Part shown: positions 49,601 through 63,192 of the stretch, piece after piece
Layout of the letters: each line of letters begins with the position of its first letter
How positions within the stretch are numbered: the stretch's first letter is position 1
DNA from: Piper betle
Lineage: Eukaryota; Streptophyta; Magnoliopsida; Piperales; Piperaceae
Assembly: GCA_033002965.1 (NCBI GenBank)
Contig: JAURVB010000674.1
Location: forward strand, 62,001-126,000
Reading direction: 5' to 3'
Length of the DNA stretch: 64,000 bases
Position numbers and translations under genes: made by a program
The notes under the pieces: generated by a model
The model's input: only the letters and a program-made list of their open reading frames with translations
The model's database searches: none
What the model was told of the DNA's origin: nothing

Positions 49601-50840
49601 TTTCTAGATGATAAAAACCATGTCTGATTAATCACTAGTCAAGATTGGATTGTATCTGGATGACTTTTGGTGAGTGCAACTAAATTCGAGTTGAAGGATG
49701 GGGATTAGAGTTGATGGGAGTTGGGTGGATCTTTGTGAAATATTTTTGAGTGCAAGAAGAGAAGTGGCTATCACGTTCTTGTTTGGAATGTATTGACGAA
49801 TACCGAAGGTGTGCAACCATGAATAAAAATTGTGACTACCTACCTCAGGTTAGCTGTCATTGCCTTCCGACCTAACGACCAATCGTGAATAAAAAGGCCA
49901 CTATAGGATTTTTTTATTAACTTGAGTTAAGTTTGGGAGTTTTGGGCATAATTGTCATCGCATTTTTGTTTAGGCGTAACAAGAGTAAGGCTATAACTTA
50001 TTGTTGATCCAATCCCAAATAAAAAGAAAAGGATTAAACTTAGGGTCTGTTAGTATAAATAAAAAAAAATTCATATGAAAAGATATAAAAATTTTAAAAT
50101 TTTCTTTTACATATTTGGATGGTAGGAAAAGAAGATGAAAATAAATTATTACTTCCCATGTACATATGCATGTGTTTATACCTTTTAAAAATTCTCCTAA
50201 TTTGTTTTGTTTTTCGTAAGAAAATATTGATTCAGATAATTTTTACAGACTTGTGACTAAAACTGATACTTCTTTTGATCGCATTTCAAGACATTAAAAT
50301 ATTAAAAAAATTGTAATCTCTAAATTTTATATTTCTTTCATATAATTTAATGACAACTAATAGTTTAAAGACAACTAAACGGACCTTTAAAGAAAAAAAT
50401 CCAATCATCATAAATTTAATAATGATAATCATATTATTCTAGTTTAGGACACGGTAAAAAATAAACATACATAAATATAAATTGGTGTCTTTATCTACAT
50501 GTTTTGAATTCACAACCCAAAACCAGCGTGTCGGCATCAGGCCTTTTTTTTAAAGTTCGTGGGAGACAGAAATCGATCAATTTGAATTAGAATGCTTGAG
50601 CATGTTAAAAAACGAAGATTTTCTGAAGAAATCGTTGGTTGCTTGCGGGTTAAACCCTAAAAACAAGCTAAATTTGTTTCAACCACACAGATCAAGTATT
50701 GGAAATCTTTCATCGGCTGGATATATCTGGTAGGAGGCAACAATCCATAATTTTGATCACGAGGCACGACTAAACTCAGCAAAAGCTGCAGATGATGCTT
50801 AAACTTTCATTTCCCAGCAAAGATAATGTATAACCTTCAT
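46700..50840. other. AT-rich intergenic DNA, nothing recognised
   Basis: Long AT-rich stretch upstream of the REN1-like gene. The open frames at 49393-49816 are short and lack any family signal. No repeats with clear ends or target duplications were found. Confidence 0.5.
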
Positions 50841-50844
50841 GGCA

Positions 50845-53545
50845 TTAAAACAAATTAATCAAACACTTACATATAGCCCTTATTTGAATATTTGGCATAA
50901 TATTTTTACAAATGAAATCAATGAGAAGTATAAATAGCCGGTCGGATATTGTTCCACAGTCCACACTCGTGCACATTTGGAATTGACAAGGTAGATAAGA
51001 TAACAGGCGCAAGCTTCGTCCAACACCATGGATATGGCACTTATCAACCTTCTGATTACAACTCATCCAGGAAAACTTTGATGCTCCGAGGGGAGCCAAA
51101 ATTATCCTCTGCCATGAGACCTCTGTCATTGGCAGCAGTATGCGGTATTATCCTGTATATCAACTCGGAGGAAAAAGATGTTAGCATGAACATGAAGAGA
51201 GCACAAATGTTTTTTTTGTTTGTGAGTTACTGTTTTGAAAAAGGGAAAGAGGAGCTGACATCTTCTGGAGCATGACAACGATCGGCAATTTCGTCTGTCA
51301 ATGGTTCGCTAGGTTCTTTGCAGCTGTAAGAACATAAGAATCAAGTTGCCATATACAAAGAGAAGGATGTCATCCGAGAAGCCAAGCTATTAATGAATAC
51401 TTGCATGGAATTCGGATGGACTTCATGTCAGCATGAACTACATATTTTACGTATGAATATGTTGATAAGGTACTTAAATTTTGTACAACTTGGTGAGGTC
51501 GGTCAAGCACCAGTCAGACCAAAAGTTGATATGAATCTGTTCAGACCCCAAAGCATTTGCACTCTCAGTCTCAGTATCACAAGAGCGGTTGTGTAAACAA
51601 ACAAGATGAAAGGGCTTTGAGTCTTTCGGGCATTTCTAAATCTTTTGTTAGATTTAAGTACGTAGGTTGAATCTCATAAATAATTTCATAATGAACCAAG
51701 ATCTTCATTTTTTCATCTTTATTGATTTATTAGAATCTCATGTGGTTTTCGGCATGCTCAATATGTGAATGGATGTGTTATTGTTGTGAGTCATGGTGTG
51801 CTTAATTTCATGTCTTGCATGTCGTATTATTTGTTGCATTTATGATTTTGCGTGGCATTGCACACACACATCATTCAATGTTTAAGTAGTGGTCTACATT
51901 TGCTAGGCCATACAGAATTAAGCTTGCCAAGCTAGGGTATAGAACTTGCTTCATAGGTCCGTTAGGACTCCTCTCTGCTTGATTTGTTGTTTGGCTCTAT
52001 TGTAGTTTTGATTGATATCGTAGGACATAGTTAGTGGTGTTTTATTGGATCTTATCACATACGAGCTATTTTACGTAGTTTTCTAAGTAATAAAACTTCA
52101 AGGTTGAGATCCCTTGATGTGGAAGTCGCTTTAACGCTATTTATAAGCCCTTCCTAGGCCTTATACATATGTTATGATTTTCAAATTTTTAATGTATGCA
52201 TGATGGATGAGAGTGCGATGCCCACCAAGGGGCCTAGTCACTACCCATATGTGGTGTTGGATTTGATGGTTAATTTATATTTATATACTTATATGTGCCC
52301 TATTACCTGCTAACCATGTGTATATCTTGCATGTGTATGCTTCCCATTAAATGTATCCGGGCCATGAAATGCTATGGTGATTATGGTGTGACTTCCCGTT
52401 GAGTGTATTTAGGATATGGTGGTGATTATGATTTAGGCCCCATATTACTGGCATATTATCGTCAAGTATCTCTAGTTCATGTTCATGTATAGTCCAGTGA
52501 TTATGATTAGGCCACATTAGCCATATTTCAGTATGATGGCATGGGTGTGGAGAAGTTCTGTTTTTCTGTCAAAGTTTCCCATGGATGATGTGTCATCCAT
52601 TTGCCGCTTTGAAAATATTTTTTGTATTTATTTCTGGACTGGTAATCTTGGATTAGTTGCATAGGTTTTCTATACAGGTTGGTATTGCAGGTTTGGTTGG
52701 AAAGACGTAAGGATCAAGAACGACTCATAGGATGGTTGCCTTGGTTGCTCTTGTGTGTGTGGTTTGCTCATGTCCATGTGGGAGAAAGTGGGCCATGTGA
52801 TGTAAATACTATGTGGGTATAATGAGCCAATATGATTACTTATGTGAGACCAGTGAGAAGTATACTAAAAATAATATTCTAGGCTAGTGATCCATCTTGA
52901 ATTCACGTTTGAGAGCCTTCGGGCCTTTGAAATATAGAATTGCCCGGTCTTAGGATGTATGGAAATTATTGTTACTAACATGTGTTTGAATCGTTTTGCA
53001 GACGATATATTTTGGGGCACGTACGTCTACTTATTTTGTCGATAAATTCTCCAAGCCCCGAAGTCATAGAACTGAAGGATAAAAATTAACTTAGGTATGC
53101 TAAACCATGTTACCTATGCAGGTGCCTGAAGCAAAAAGAAACAGGGTTGGAGGAGCTTCTGGGCTTTATTTTGTAGGTTAAAGGGCCCATGTGATGACCA
53201 GTCAAACAACAGCCTAAAGAATATAAATTTATGTTGTAAATGATTTGTGATGTGATGTGATTGAGGTAGAATACTTCTTAAATGCTTTTGTGTGTGAATT
53301 ATGTGAAATATGAATGCTCAGCATTTGTTTATATAAATTGTGAATTTATACGGGTGGTGAAAATTTTTCTGCCTTCTAGTTATAGGGGAGACTTTGTAAC
53401 ATTTTTTCCAGGATTTGAAGTTCCTTTTCTAACTTGGATTTATATAGGACGTTGTATTTGCATGAGCCCAGACTTAGGGGGCATTGGTGTGATCATGTGT
53501 GTTTTGTCTGTGCATTTGATTCCCTCGAGCCTTCTGTCTATTGAC
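50845..53545. other. Possible gene debris and old repeats
   Basis: Minus-strand segments near 51330-51250 (CKEPSEPLTDEIADRCH, preceded by an acceptor-like CTTACAG) and near 51140-51070 look exon-like in composition, but frames break quickly and I recognise no family. From about 51640 to 53545 the sequence is repeat-like, with no open frame of note, and could be remains of an LTR retrotransposon. Nothing here supports a functional gene. Confidence 0.3.
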
Positions 53546-54590
53546 GATGAATGATAGTATGCCAAGAAAAAGAATTCTGACAGCATAATTTTCTTTATGG
53601 TGAATGGAATGTAATATCCTCTAAAAAGTCAAGTTAGTCTCACATGACTTACTTAATGGGGTAAGATTTAATATATTAATGAGGATATAATTAAGATCTT
53701 TAACTTGATCAATCATTTTTTAATAAATGATTAAGCTCATCAGTTTGTACTATTTATGGCAGGCCTTTACATGTTGTGTTGGATGGATAATGTTAAATTA
53801 AGAGAAATGAATTTTGTCACAATAGCATGTCAAAAGAAAGGAATTTTGAGGACAAAATTTTCTTAAGATGGGTAGAATGTAATATCCCAAAAAAGTAAAG
53901 TTAGTCTCATATCTAATACCTGTCGGGGTAAGATTCAATATATTAGTGAAGATGTGCATAAGATCTTCAACTTGATTAATCTTTTTCGAAGAGATAATTA
54001 AGTCCATTAATTTGCACTAATTGGGTTGGGCCTTTACACGTGATATTAGAAAAATTTAAAGATCGTGTTGGATGGATGGTAGTATGTCAAGCGAGAGTGA
54101 ATTTTGATGCTAGAATTTTCTTAATATGGGTAGAATGTAATATCCCCCAAAAAATCAAGTTAGTCAACCATCTAATACCTAATAGGTAAAGATTCAATAT
54201 ATGAGTGTAGATGTATTTAGGATTTTAATTTGATTAATTACTTTTAAATAGATGGCTAAGTCGATCCAATATATGACTGTAGATATAACTTAACTAATAA
54301 CTTAATTAATTACTTTTGAACCGATGATTAAGTCCACCCATTTACATTAATTAGATAGAGATGGCTAAGCTTGTCAGTTTAAATTAATTAGGTTAGGCCT
54401 TTATATATAGTATATTTTAAAGAGTTCAAAAGAGCATATTTGATTGCGATGAATGACAAGGGCTAAAGTGAGAGATATAAACTCTCAAATATTAGATTTT
54501 ATTAGTCTTTTCAAAGACAAAATAAATAAAAAATAAATTGAAGAAGAATTATTCTTTTGAATATTTTTCCATATCGAACCAAAAAAATGA
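53546..54590 (+). repeat. Tandem triplication of a degenerate LTR-edge segment
   Basis: TGTAATATCC recurs at 53610, 53878 and 54136 (steps of 268 and 258 bp). Each is preceded by a purine-rich GAATTTTG...ATTTTCTTAA(G/T)ATGGGTAGAA block and followed by CAAGTTAGTC, TAAGATTCAATATAT and GATTAAGT-type blocks. The pattern purine tract, TGTAATATCCC, is what the inner end of a chromovirus 3' LTR looks like. After the third unit a TATA-like CCTTTATATATAG (about 54411) follows. I read this as tandemly duplicated polypurine-tract/LTR-start sequence from an old Gypsy element. Confidence 0.6.
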
Positions 54591-54599
54591 AGATATATA

Positions 54600-57472
54600 T
54601 GTAAAACCCGTGACTCGAGCCAGAGTTTTACGGGAGTGAACCAGTCGGTTCAACCGTCGGTTCGAATCGAGTCAGCTTCATGGACCGCGAGCTGAGTTGA
54701 GGCCAGCTGTGAGTTATGAGCGATGAGGGTCATGTATGCTCAAATGTACGATGATAACGCCTAAAAGATGATGAAAAATGGGTTATCAAGTATATGGAGG
54801 TATGCAGTATTGATTGTTATTTTTATTTGAGTCGTAGAATATTTTTTTAGGGCCGAATGACGAATTAGGACGCGTTTGATTATATTCGGGTGGGTTATTA
54901 GTTATAGAGCATGTCATTTGGATGTTGTTGTGTTTGTTTTATTTTATAGAATTTTTCCATATTTTTCTAGATTTTTTTAGAATTTATTACGAACTAGTTA
55001 TTATTTTGACTCGAGTCGGAATCGAGTCAATACTAAATTACGAGTTTGCCACTAGCCATGTTTTTCTCCCTCCCGACATCTTCCCCGTCCAAACCCTAGC
55101 CGCGCCGCCGTCATTGTGTGTTGCCGCCGCCGCCGCTGCCGACGCCGTGCTGCCGCCGATCGACGCCGCCCCGCCCCGTCGTGCCGTCGCCGTGCCGCCA
55201 CGACCCACCCCGGCCACCGTCTCGCCGCCACGACGCCGGAATCGCCCCACGAAACCACCTCGGCCACCGCCACTTCGGGCCGGATTCCGTCGCCGTCCGG
55301 GCCGCTCCGCCGCCGGTGTGACCCTGACGAGCACCCCCTCGCCGTTGCCGACATTTCCCCCATCCTCCCGACCGCCGTCGAGGCCGGCCGGAGCCCCGAT
55401 CGGAGCACACCGCCGCCGCCGCCCATTTTCGACACCGTCGTCGACGGCCATCGCCGCCTCGGTTGCTCTGTTTGACACCGCCATCGGACCAAGCTCGTCG
55501 AGCTGGTGCCGATAGACCCCCTGATTGCCCCGTCCCGAATCCTTGCCGGAATCCGCCGGAAAACCGCCGACACTCGCCGGAAAACCGCCGGAACCGCCGG
55601 AAAATTGGATTCGTGGGAAATTCGCCGGATCATCCGCCGAACGCACCTGGTCCAATCTGATCGGACTTCGGACGCCGCTAGGTGCCGAATTCGAGTTTCG
55701 AGCCACGAAACGGAAATCCTAGCCGTCGCCGATTTTCGACGACACGAGGTATAATTTATTTTAATTTAATTATTTAAAAATATTGATTATTAGAATTGCA
55801 TGCCAGGATTTGTGTGGGTGTTATAAATATATATATTTTTAATGTAGGTTTGATTAAGAATAGAAATATGAAATTGTTTGGTTGAGTGGTGTTAAAAATG
55901 GAGGCTAAGAAATTAATCAGTGTAACTAGGCGATGATCATGATCTAATGCAAACTAGCCTAAGTAGACTTGCTAGAATTGATATAGGTTGATGTGTGTTG
56001 ATTGATGCGTGATTGTGTTGATTGTGTGTGTATGCTATAGGATGTGTGATTCATCATGCGGGCGTTAGTTTTTAGCTTGATTGTGTAGGTACGGTGTAGG
56101 AGCTCGCCGCCTAGGCGCGTGGACCCGTTTGGAGCTTCTACCAGGTCCATTTAGGACTCGTTCTCTGTTTTACGCTACTCTATTGAATATTTGATTTATC
56201 ATGTGCAGGACGAGTTAAGTGGCGTTTTATCGGATCCCACTTACCTCGGGCCATTTAGCCAACAGTTTTATTTCGGATTAATAACCCTCGAGGATGAGAT
56301 CCCTCGAGTTTGTTTTCGAACTTCAGATCCAGCTCACGATGCCTTCGGGCCTATTGTATAAATCCCAACCCAGGCCATATATATATATATATATATGTTT
56401 TCGTGTTTTCGGTGAGAGATGGAATGAGGGTTACTTGCGGCCACGTCTTCAGATAGGGCGTGTGCCCGGAAGAGCGGGCTCTGGAGCTGGGGAGAACCCA
56501 CTTCGTTCCCGAAGGATCCGGACAACTCCACCTTTGAGTTCCTCAAACCCGGAGAAGTGTGGAGGTTTACGGGTACTGCAATGCAGCGCATGTCTAGACT
56601 TGTGGTTCAAAGGGTACTGAAGGCGACTGCCTGAGAGTGCTCGGCCTTTGTGCTCAAGGCCAGGAGTAATATGGAAGGTGCAGAGGGCGGTAAGGAATGA
56701 AATTTGATGCGAGAAGCAATAGAGAAATGGCCAAGGTATGAGAATGAGAAAGATAGGGGGACGCTGTCGACCCGAGGGCGACGGCCCGACGACGACGGCT
56801 CCCGTATGTGCCCTGATGAGAGTTCTTGAGGAAGTATATGGTTTTGATTCAACAGGAGAGTTTGCTCTCCTGTGCCAGATTGATATTAGTTATTTTCCGG
56901 GCCGGTAACACTCGTTACTGATGGTTTTTCTATATATATGTAGGTGAGGAATGCGAGCGATGAAAGCTGTCGGGACTGCGAAGGAGCAGCACGGAACCGC
57001 GCACACATGTACCTGCCGCGTGTAATGTATAATGATGGTTGTTTAATGCTGTGTGGATGATTATTACAATGTTTTTGTCTTAATGAATTACTTGTTATGA
57101 AACGAACGGATAAATATGAATGAGTAGGGAGCCTTGGAGTTCAGACTCGGCTCGGGTAAAAATGAATGAGATAATGATTTAATGTCATGGTAGATTATTA
57201 TGTGTTATCGTATTTTCATAAAATATTATATATTTTCTTTTGGTTTCTCATTTATTATTTTGTCTTGTTTTTGCTTGTACATCACAGCATGCATGTAGGA
57301 CCGCGTTAGAACCCAATCGTTCTCATTCATGCATTTCATATTTGCATCTTCATCTTGAGATGCCGAGAGTAGATCCTGGTCGGCTTAACCGAATCTAGTA
57401 GATTAACGAACGGTTTGGTCGCCGGTGACATTTCCGGGTCGGTTCACGGGTGAGCCGAAACGGGGTGTTACA
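54600..57472 (+). mobile_element. Solo LTR, 2873 bp (copy 2, inverted relative to copy 1)
   Basis: It begins TGTAAAACCC and ends GGGGTGTTACA. It is flanked by ATATA (54595-54599 and 57473-57477). Along its whole length it is the reverse complement of the element at 28268-31114, for example AGCTCGCCGCCTAGGCGCG, CGGGCCGGTAACACTCG and GTCGCCGGTGACATTTCC. No coding domains. The flanking duplication sits in AT-rich DNA, so ATATA is weaker evidence than the GTAAG of copy 1. Open frames in its GC-rich half (55038-55754) are compositional. Confidence 0.83.
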
Positions 57473-57477
57473 ATATA

Positions 57478-58422
57478 TCTATGTGAGTATAAATGACAAT
57501 ATTTTTAATGACTATTTTTTTACAACGAGTGCATATTAATGGGATGAAATTATTTCGTCAAAACAACTAGCCCATATTGAATATCTACTAGCATACATAT
57601 CCTAATTTAATAGATATTAAATAATGGAGTAATTTAAGGGCTCCATCCACCTTAAAAATTTTATGTAATGTGAGCCTAGTCTAACCCACCGTTAAATACA
57701 GAATTAAATTGAATGCAATGTCATCGGATATGACTCAAATCTAAATATAAATTCATAATATTATGTCATTCTTATAAAGTTGTTAAGTAAATTTGATGAT
57801 CATTAACCACATCTTAATAATATATTGACCTTTACCCTTGTAAATATTGAATATATAAAGGCAAACCTTGGATCCTACCATCTAGAATTAACATCTATCA
57901 GAATGGGACGTATGGTTATTCATAAAGATAGCCATGAACACTCTCGACAAGCTTAGCAAGGATTATAACCACAAGGACCGCCAAAGGCCTCCCACCCACA
58001 ACTAGCTAAGATGACTAGTTTTAATGGTTGAATAATATTGTCTTTTTTATTTGAATATAAAAAACTTTATCTTAGTTTTGTAAAAAGAAAAAGGGTAATT
58101 TTGCAAACATCTCGTATCTCAGTTTTGCAACAAGGATCGTTGTTTTATGATGATATCCTACACATATGTACTAGAGTATTTCTTTGTTTTCTGTAATGTA
58201 CAAAAGGCTTGAATGAAACTTGCCTAATTTTAACATTTTGACATGTAGCTCATACACCCGATTCTTCGAGTTCTCAGGTCAATCATAGAAACGTAGAATG
58301 GAAGGATGAACCAAACACAACAAAAGTATAATGGAACTCATTTTGCAAAATTGGTAGGCGGCATTTTGATAGAACAAGTAAATCAAAAAAATGGAGCTCA
58401 AAAATACGAATGGCTATGGTAA
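57478..58422. other. AT-rich intergenic DNA
   Basis: No gene or clear repeat seen between the second solo LTR and the PsbP-domain pseudogene. Confidence 0.5.
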
Positions 58423-60074
58423 TTACTGGTTCAGAACCTTTGTTACTCTGAAAGAATCCATTACTTGTCGCAGATCACCTTCTTCCTATTTAAAGCAGGA
58501 GTTTGAAGCCTTAATTCATGTAGTCTGTTATTTTCAACTCCAAGGACTGATAGATAGTGCCGATCCCACTCAAGGCGAACAACACGATCTTCAGGCATCA
58601 CAACTAGTTCATTGTTGTTTGCATATGACTTTATATTAGTCTGCACGTCAGTGAATCAAACTTATCAGATTGATTCTTAATCTTCAATTGGAATCTTTGT
58701 TAGAGATATTCCCTCCCATGAGAAAACGTTTAATCATATGGGAAGTTGTAAAGACATAAAGATAATCCAAGAGGTACGAGGAATTCAATGAGAATTTGTA
58801 TAATATGAGAAAAGACTCATTTGTGAGAATTCCAATGCTCAAGAAGTAGTGTTTAGAGTTGACTCTTCATTTTTCGAAGGTGTTCTATATCTCTAGTTTA
58901 TAAATATGTGATTAGACATATGTATTGGATGTGTTTTCCCTTTGGGGAAGTACCATGGAGTGTTCTCCTTTAGGGGAGACATGAGAGGTTGTATGTGTAG
59001 ATATGGTCACTATTGGTGGTGCATGTGGAGGGAAAAAAGTAATTATTCATTGTGAAGAGAAGAAATGACTTCGGGTTTTTTTGATAAGATCAATAATGGT
59101 TAATTTCTTTTCTTTTTCTACCTTTTGTCTATAATTTGTAATTAAGAGTGTTACTCATTTGGTTTGAGTTTTTTATATTTGGGTAAAGTTTTTACTTTTT
59201 TTGGGGTGGACTTTTTCACAATTGGGTAGAATTTTCTACATGTTTTGGGTAGAGTTTTCCACATATATTAGGGAGTAGTTTCACTCATAAAAGGGAGAGT
59301 TGGGAGAAATTTTTTATATCTCAAGTTAAAGTGGGGTCGTAATCCAAAGTGTAAGGTTGATCTATTTTTCTCTTGAGATGTATGTTATTTTCTTAATTTT
59401 TTAAGAGTTGTATCTTTCAGATTTTGTTATTGGTATGATTTGGGTAAGGAGAATTTTTTCAAATATAAGAGATTTTCTTAATCGAAGTTGATCTAATAGG
59501 TTGGTTTTCTTTTCTCTAAATTAGGGGAAAATTTTCATTTATTTTTTGGTGTCTTATATTCCATCTTATATTTGTTCTCATTTAAAAAGAAATATTTTAG
59601 TTTATTTTCGATAGAACGTATAGTAAGAATCTTTATGCGCTAAATATTCGTTTACCTCAACTTGATCGTAAAGCCTCCCATCATCTGCAACCCTTGAGGA
59701 GATGGACAAGATGCTTGATTGGGGCCTAACACCTAGTCTCGTCAACATGAATTCTATCAAATACTGTTTGAGCACCTTGTTCCCAGCTTCCTGTGGAGAG
59801 CCTAAGTCCTGCACACTTTTGTATCTTGAAGATGATGGAGAGGACAACTCCACGGATAAATTTTCATCAAGGACAAAAGGATCCCGATAGAATATATCAG
59901 CTCATGCACCACGGACCTGAATCCAAGTCTTGGGATATTTAAAAGAGTAACCATCGAATGCATCAACATACTCTCTGAAGACAACAGCGGGCTGAGCCAA
60001 GGTGGCTTCAGTTGTCCACTCAATGAAGAAGATGGATCCTAGTAAGATGGAAGCCACAACATCTCTCCTTCTGA
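58423..60074 (-). pseudogene. PPD4: PsbP-domain protein (PPD4-like) pseudogene
   Basis: Two exons on the minus strand: 60074-59656 and 58640-58423, joined by a GT-AG intron of about 1 kb. The first contains a twin-arginine-type stretch (RRRDVVAS, then a hydrophobic run), as in lumen-targeting peptides, followed by FREYVDAFDGYSFKYP and SVELSSPSSSRYKS. The second contains NIKSYANNNEL and VVRLEWDRHYLSVLGVEN, then VMDSFRV. These match thylakoid-lumen PsbP-domain proteins of the PPD4 type. Defects: TGA replaces the expected Gly codon in the stretch after WIQVRGA (near 59905), and a frameshift follows LRLQTPAL (about 58490), so VMDSFRV is read in another frame. No exon encoding the plastid transit peptide was found upstream. 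Protein length would be well short of normal. Confidence 0.8.
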
Positions 60075-62782
60075 CTGCAAAAACTTCAATCTAGTTGAAA
60101 GAAAGAAAGGTACGTGAGGTATTGAATACTTTGCTTCATTTTTCAAATATCCACAGCAGAAACACAAGTGGTATGACCGCAATTTGCAAGACATTTTCAA
60201 GAGTTTAATATATCTTTCTGGTATATATGTTCAGCCTCAAGTATTCCTCTTAATTTTTGCGGGAATACATGAGAAATTTACCAACTATACTAATTGCCAA
60301 ACTTTGACAAATGAGGTGCTTATTATCAGCTTGAGTTCATACAAGAAAACATATCAGCTCAAAGCAAATCTATTATACATATACCTTTTTCAGAAAAAAA
60401 TTACCATCATCAACCAACCATCCTTGCAATCTAAAGGCTCACATTTACTTGAGCTGACAGGAGTAACAGCAAAAAAGTAACACTAAATTGATAAATTGGT
60501 TCTCCCCATGGAATAATTTTTCATAATCGCAGTAAACTTTTTACCTTATCAGCAGGTGATAAACTAGAGTGACTTGTTAGTGACTTGATAAGCCTGAGGT
60601 TCAAGAGTGATATAATTACAACTTTTAAAAGGCGGTTATAATTTGTTTGCACCATGCAACCAGACATTGCTACATTCACAATTTTTTAATGGCAGAAATG
60701 CTTGAAAAAAATGCAAAGGTAAAAGAAAAAGACATACCATTACCATTGAAATTGGAGTGGAGAATTGTAATTGGTGCCCATCTTTTGCCCATCTTTTGTA
60801 GTCACAGCTTGTTAATATTTTTAATATGATTTTGCACATCCCGGTGATAAATATTATTAATTGGGTGATAGTTTATTTTTTTGTTTAATTAATTAATATT
60901 TTATTAGATATGTTTAATTTTGAAGCTTCAATACAAAAATAAAATAAAATAAATTAAATTTGGGAATTGAAAGGTCATAACACTTAGCCTCCCCTAATTG
61001 TCACTACAAGGAATTCACAAAGCTCACTACAAGGAATTCACAAAGCTCAATGTTGATAGTTTTGGGGTACCTTATTTAAGGCTTCCTTGAGTAAGTGGAG
61101 TTTGAAATTTGATTGGACATTATAATTAATTAGGATACGTCGATTTGTGAACACTTTCTTTGAATTTATTATCTAATGGTCATCTCATCTTCTATATAAA
61201 AAGGTGGTCATTTCTTATTTGAAAGATCTCAACTATTGGCTTAGAAGTAGTCCTAGTTTTTATAATTTTTTCCTTTCATAATGAGATCTCAACTAACTAT
61301 TGGTTTAGAAGTAATTTTAGTTTTTGTAATTCTTTTCTTTTCATAATGAGAAGTAGTTTCTTCTTTATAATATTTTCTATTTTTATTATGGAGTAATCTT
61401 TTATTTCGTTCTAAAATGAAATTTAACATGGTTTAATTGGTTTTATTTTAACTTCTTACTATTTTATTTATTTGGATTGCTTGAATTATCATCTTATCAA
61501 TGTTAAGAGTAAACTGATCATCTATTACTTAGATCATGAGGTTTAATTAGATTTTAGGAGAAATTAATTAGATTAGTCATTAATAATTCATCATACAACG
61601 AGTCTTTGACTTGTTTGTTATTATGATTGAGAGATACACAATACCGTGTGATTGTAAGGTAAATTTTAATGTGTTATTTTATTGATTAATCAATTATCAC
61701 CGGAAGGAAAAAATTAATGTAAAATAATGCGGGAGCCACCATGTCATATAATCTCTTAAATCGGCAATTCGAGAAAATAAAAAATAAAAGTAAGATGGGA
61801 TGAATATTAAATTTATGTTAAGGGAAATTCGATTCGAGAACGAATTTATAACTTCTTCTTTCATTTAAAGTTATTACTTAGATTTAGTTAAGTCGATTAT
61901 TTTTGCTTTGTTCTTAATTTTATTGTCTTTAATTAATTTAAGAAAATTCATTTCTCTGTAGGACGATATTTAAATCCATCATTATATTACTTGTATACTT
62001 GCATGTTATTGAGTTAATCAAACACAGCTCAAGCAGATAATGCCTATTAATTGTCATGGCAATAACAAATATTCTGTTGATTAACAATTTGATTAGCACA
62101 GTAAAGTTGACAAGAAACTAGATTCTGAAAGCACAGCCATTGAGCGTACCAAATGGTTGAAACCAAATTATGAAATCCAGCAGCTCTAGTTTCCGAGACA
62201 CAACTAGCTATCCATGAAGCTCTCCCAAGCAGCAATCCCTCTCGACCGAATTCCCTCCATCTCCTGCCCTTGCAAACATAAAAATAAGAGCTTACAAAAT
62301 GTTAATCTTTTTTGAAGATCGGTCGATTAAAGTTTTATTAATTATGATAATAAGAAAAACAATAAAGAAAATTTTGAAGTACTTTTAGGTCAAAACATTT
62401 TCTTAAGAAAAACTAGGTTGGGATGGGAAAAACATATCGTTTATGAAGATCAATTATTGTTATTCATATTATAGATGAGATGGGAAAATAACTCTTGCTG
62501 ATTATATTTTTTAGAACATTAATTTTTGAAATATAAAACATAGATATTACTATTAATTAACCCACTCATTAACTAATGAATGGCTGCAACCTTTGGCTTA
62601 CAAGTGAAATAGTTAATGCTGATATTTAACATAATAAAAGGGCCACAGACGAGATCTAAAATTGGTGGGGAGTCGGCTACATCCAATTGACGCTCAACAG
62701 ATGCATAACGGGTTTTTATTTTAGAACTGCTCCATTTTTATATTATTAATTCAAGGCTAATGAAGACATCAATTTTGTTGAT

Positions 62783-63192
62783 AATTCCTGACCTCAATAT
62801 TTTGTCAAACTCTACTTCAGTAATAATAAAAATAAAAGATATTTGCAAAGAAACCCTAGAAACAATGTGTGTCATTGTCAAATCAAATCTCAGGGACTCT
62901 AAAAAGGAGAAAATTAGTATCTAGTCATGTAGGTTTTCTTATATCTATACTTTTTAATATGAACTGCTAAACTACAAAAATGATTCCTGACGTCAATATT
63001 TTGTCAAACTCTACTGCTCTACTTCGGTAATAATAAAAATAAAAGATATTTGCAAAGAAACCCTAGAAACAATGTGTGTCATTGTCAAATCAAATCTCAG
63101 GGACACTAAAAAGGAGAAAATTAGTATCTAGTTATGTAGGTTTTCTTATATCTATACTTTTTTAATATGAACTGCTAAGCTACAAAAATGAG
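62783..63192. repeat. Direct tandem duplication, unit about 200 bp
   Basis: ATTCCTGACSTCAATATTTTG followed by AGATATTTGCAAAGAAACCC and TAGTATCTAGTYATGTAGG occurs at 62784-62980 and again at 62981-63192, with very few differences, so the duplication is recent. No coding content. Confidence 0.9.

Noticed and set aside
51393..51596. 67-codon plus-strand frame
   Set aside because: No motif or start context, and the opposite strand looks equally coding-like.
55038..55706. 222-codon minus-strand frame
   Set aside because: Pro/Arg/Ala-rich, overlapped by long frames on the other strand, and inside an LTR; no protein signature.
28268..57472. The two 2.85-kb LTRs as the two ends of one giant element
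   Set aside because: They are in opposite orientation, each has its own flanking 5-bp duplication, and a host gene lies between them.
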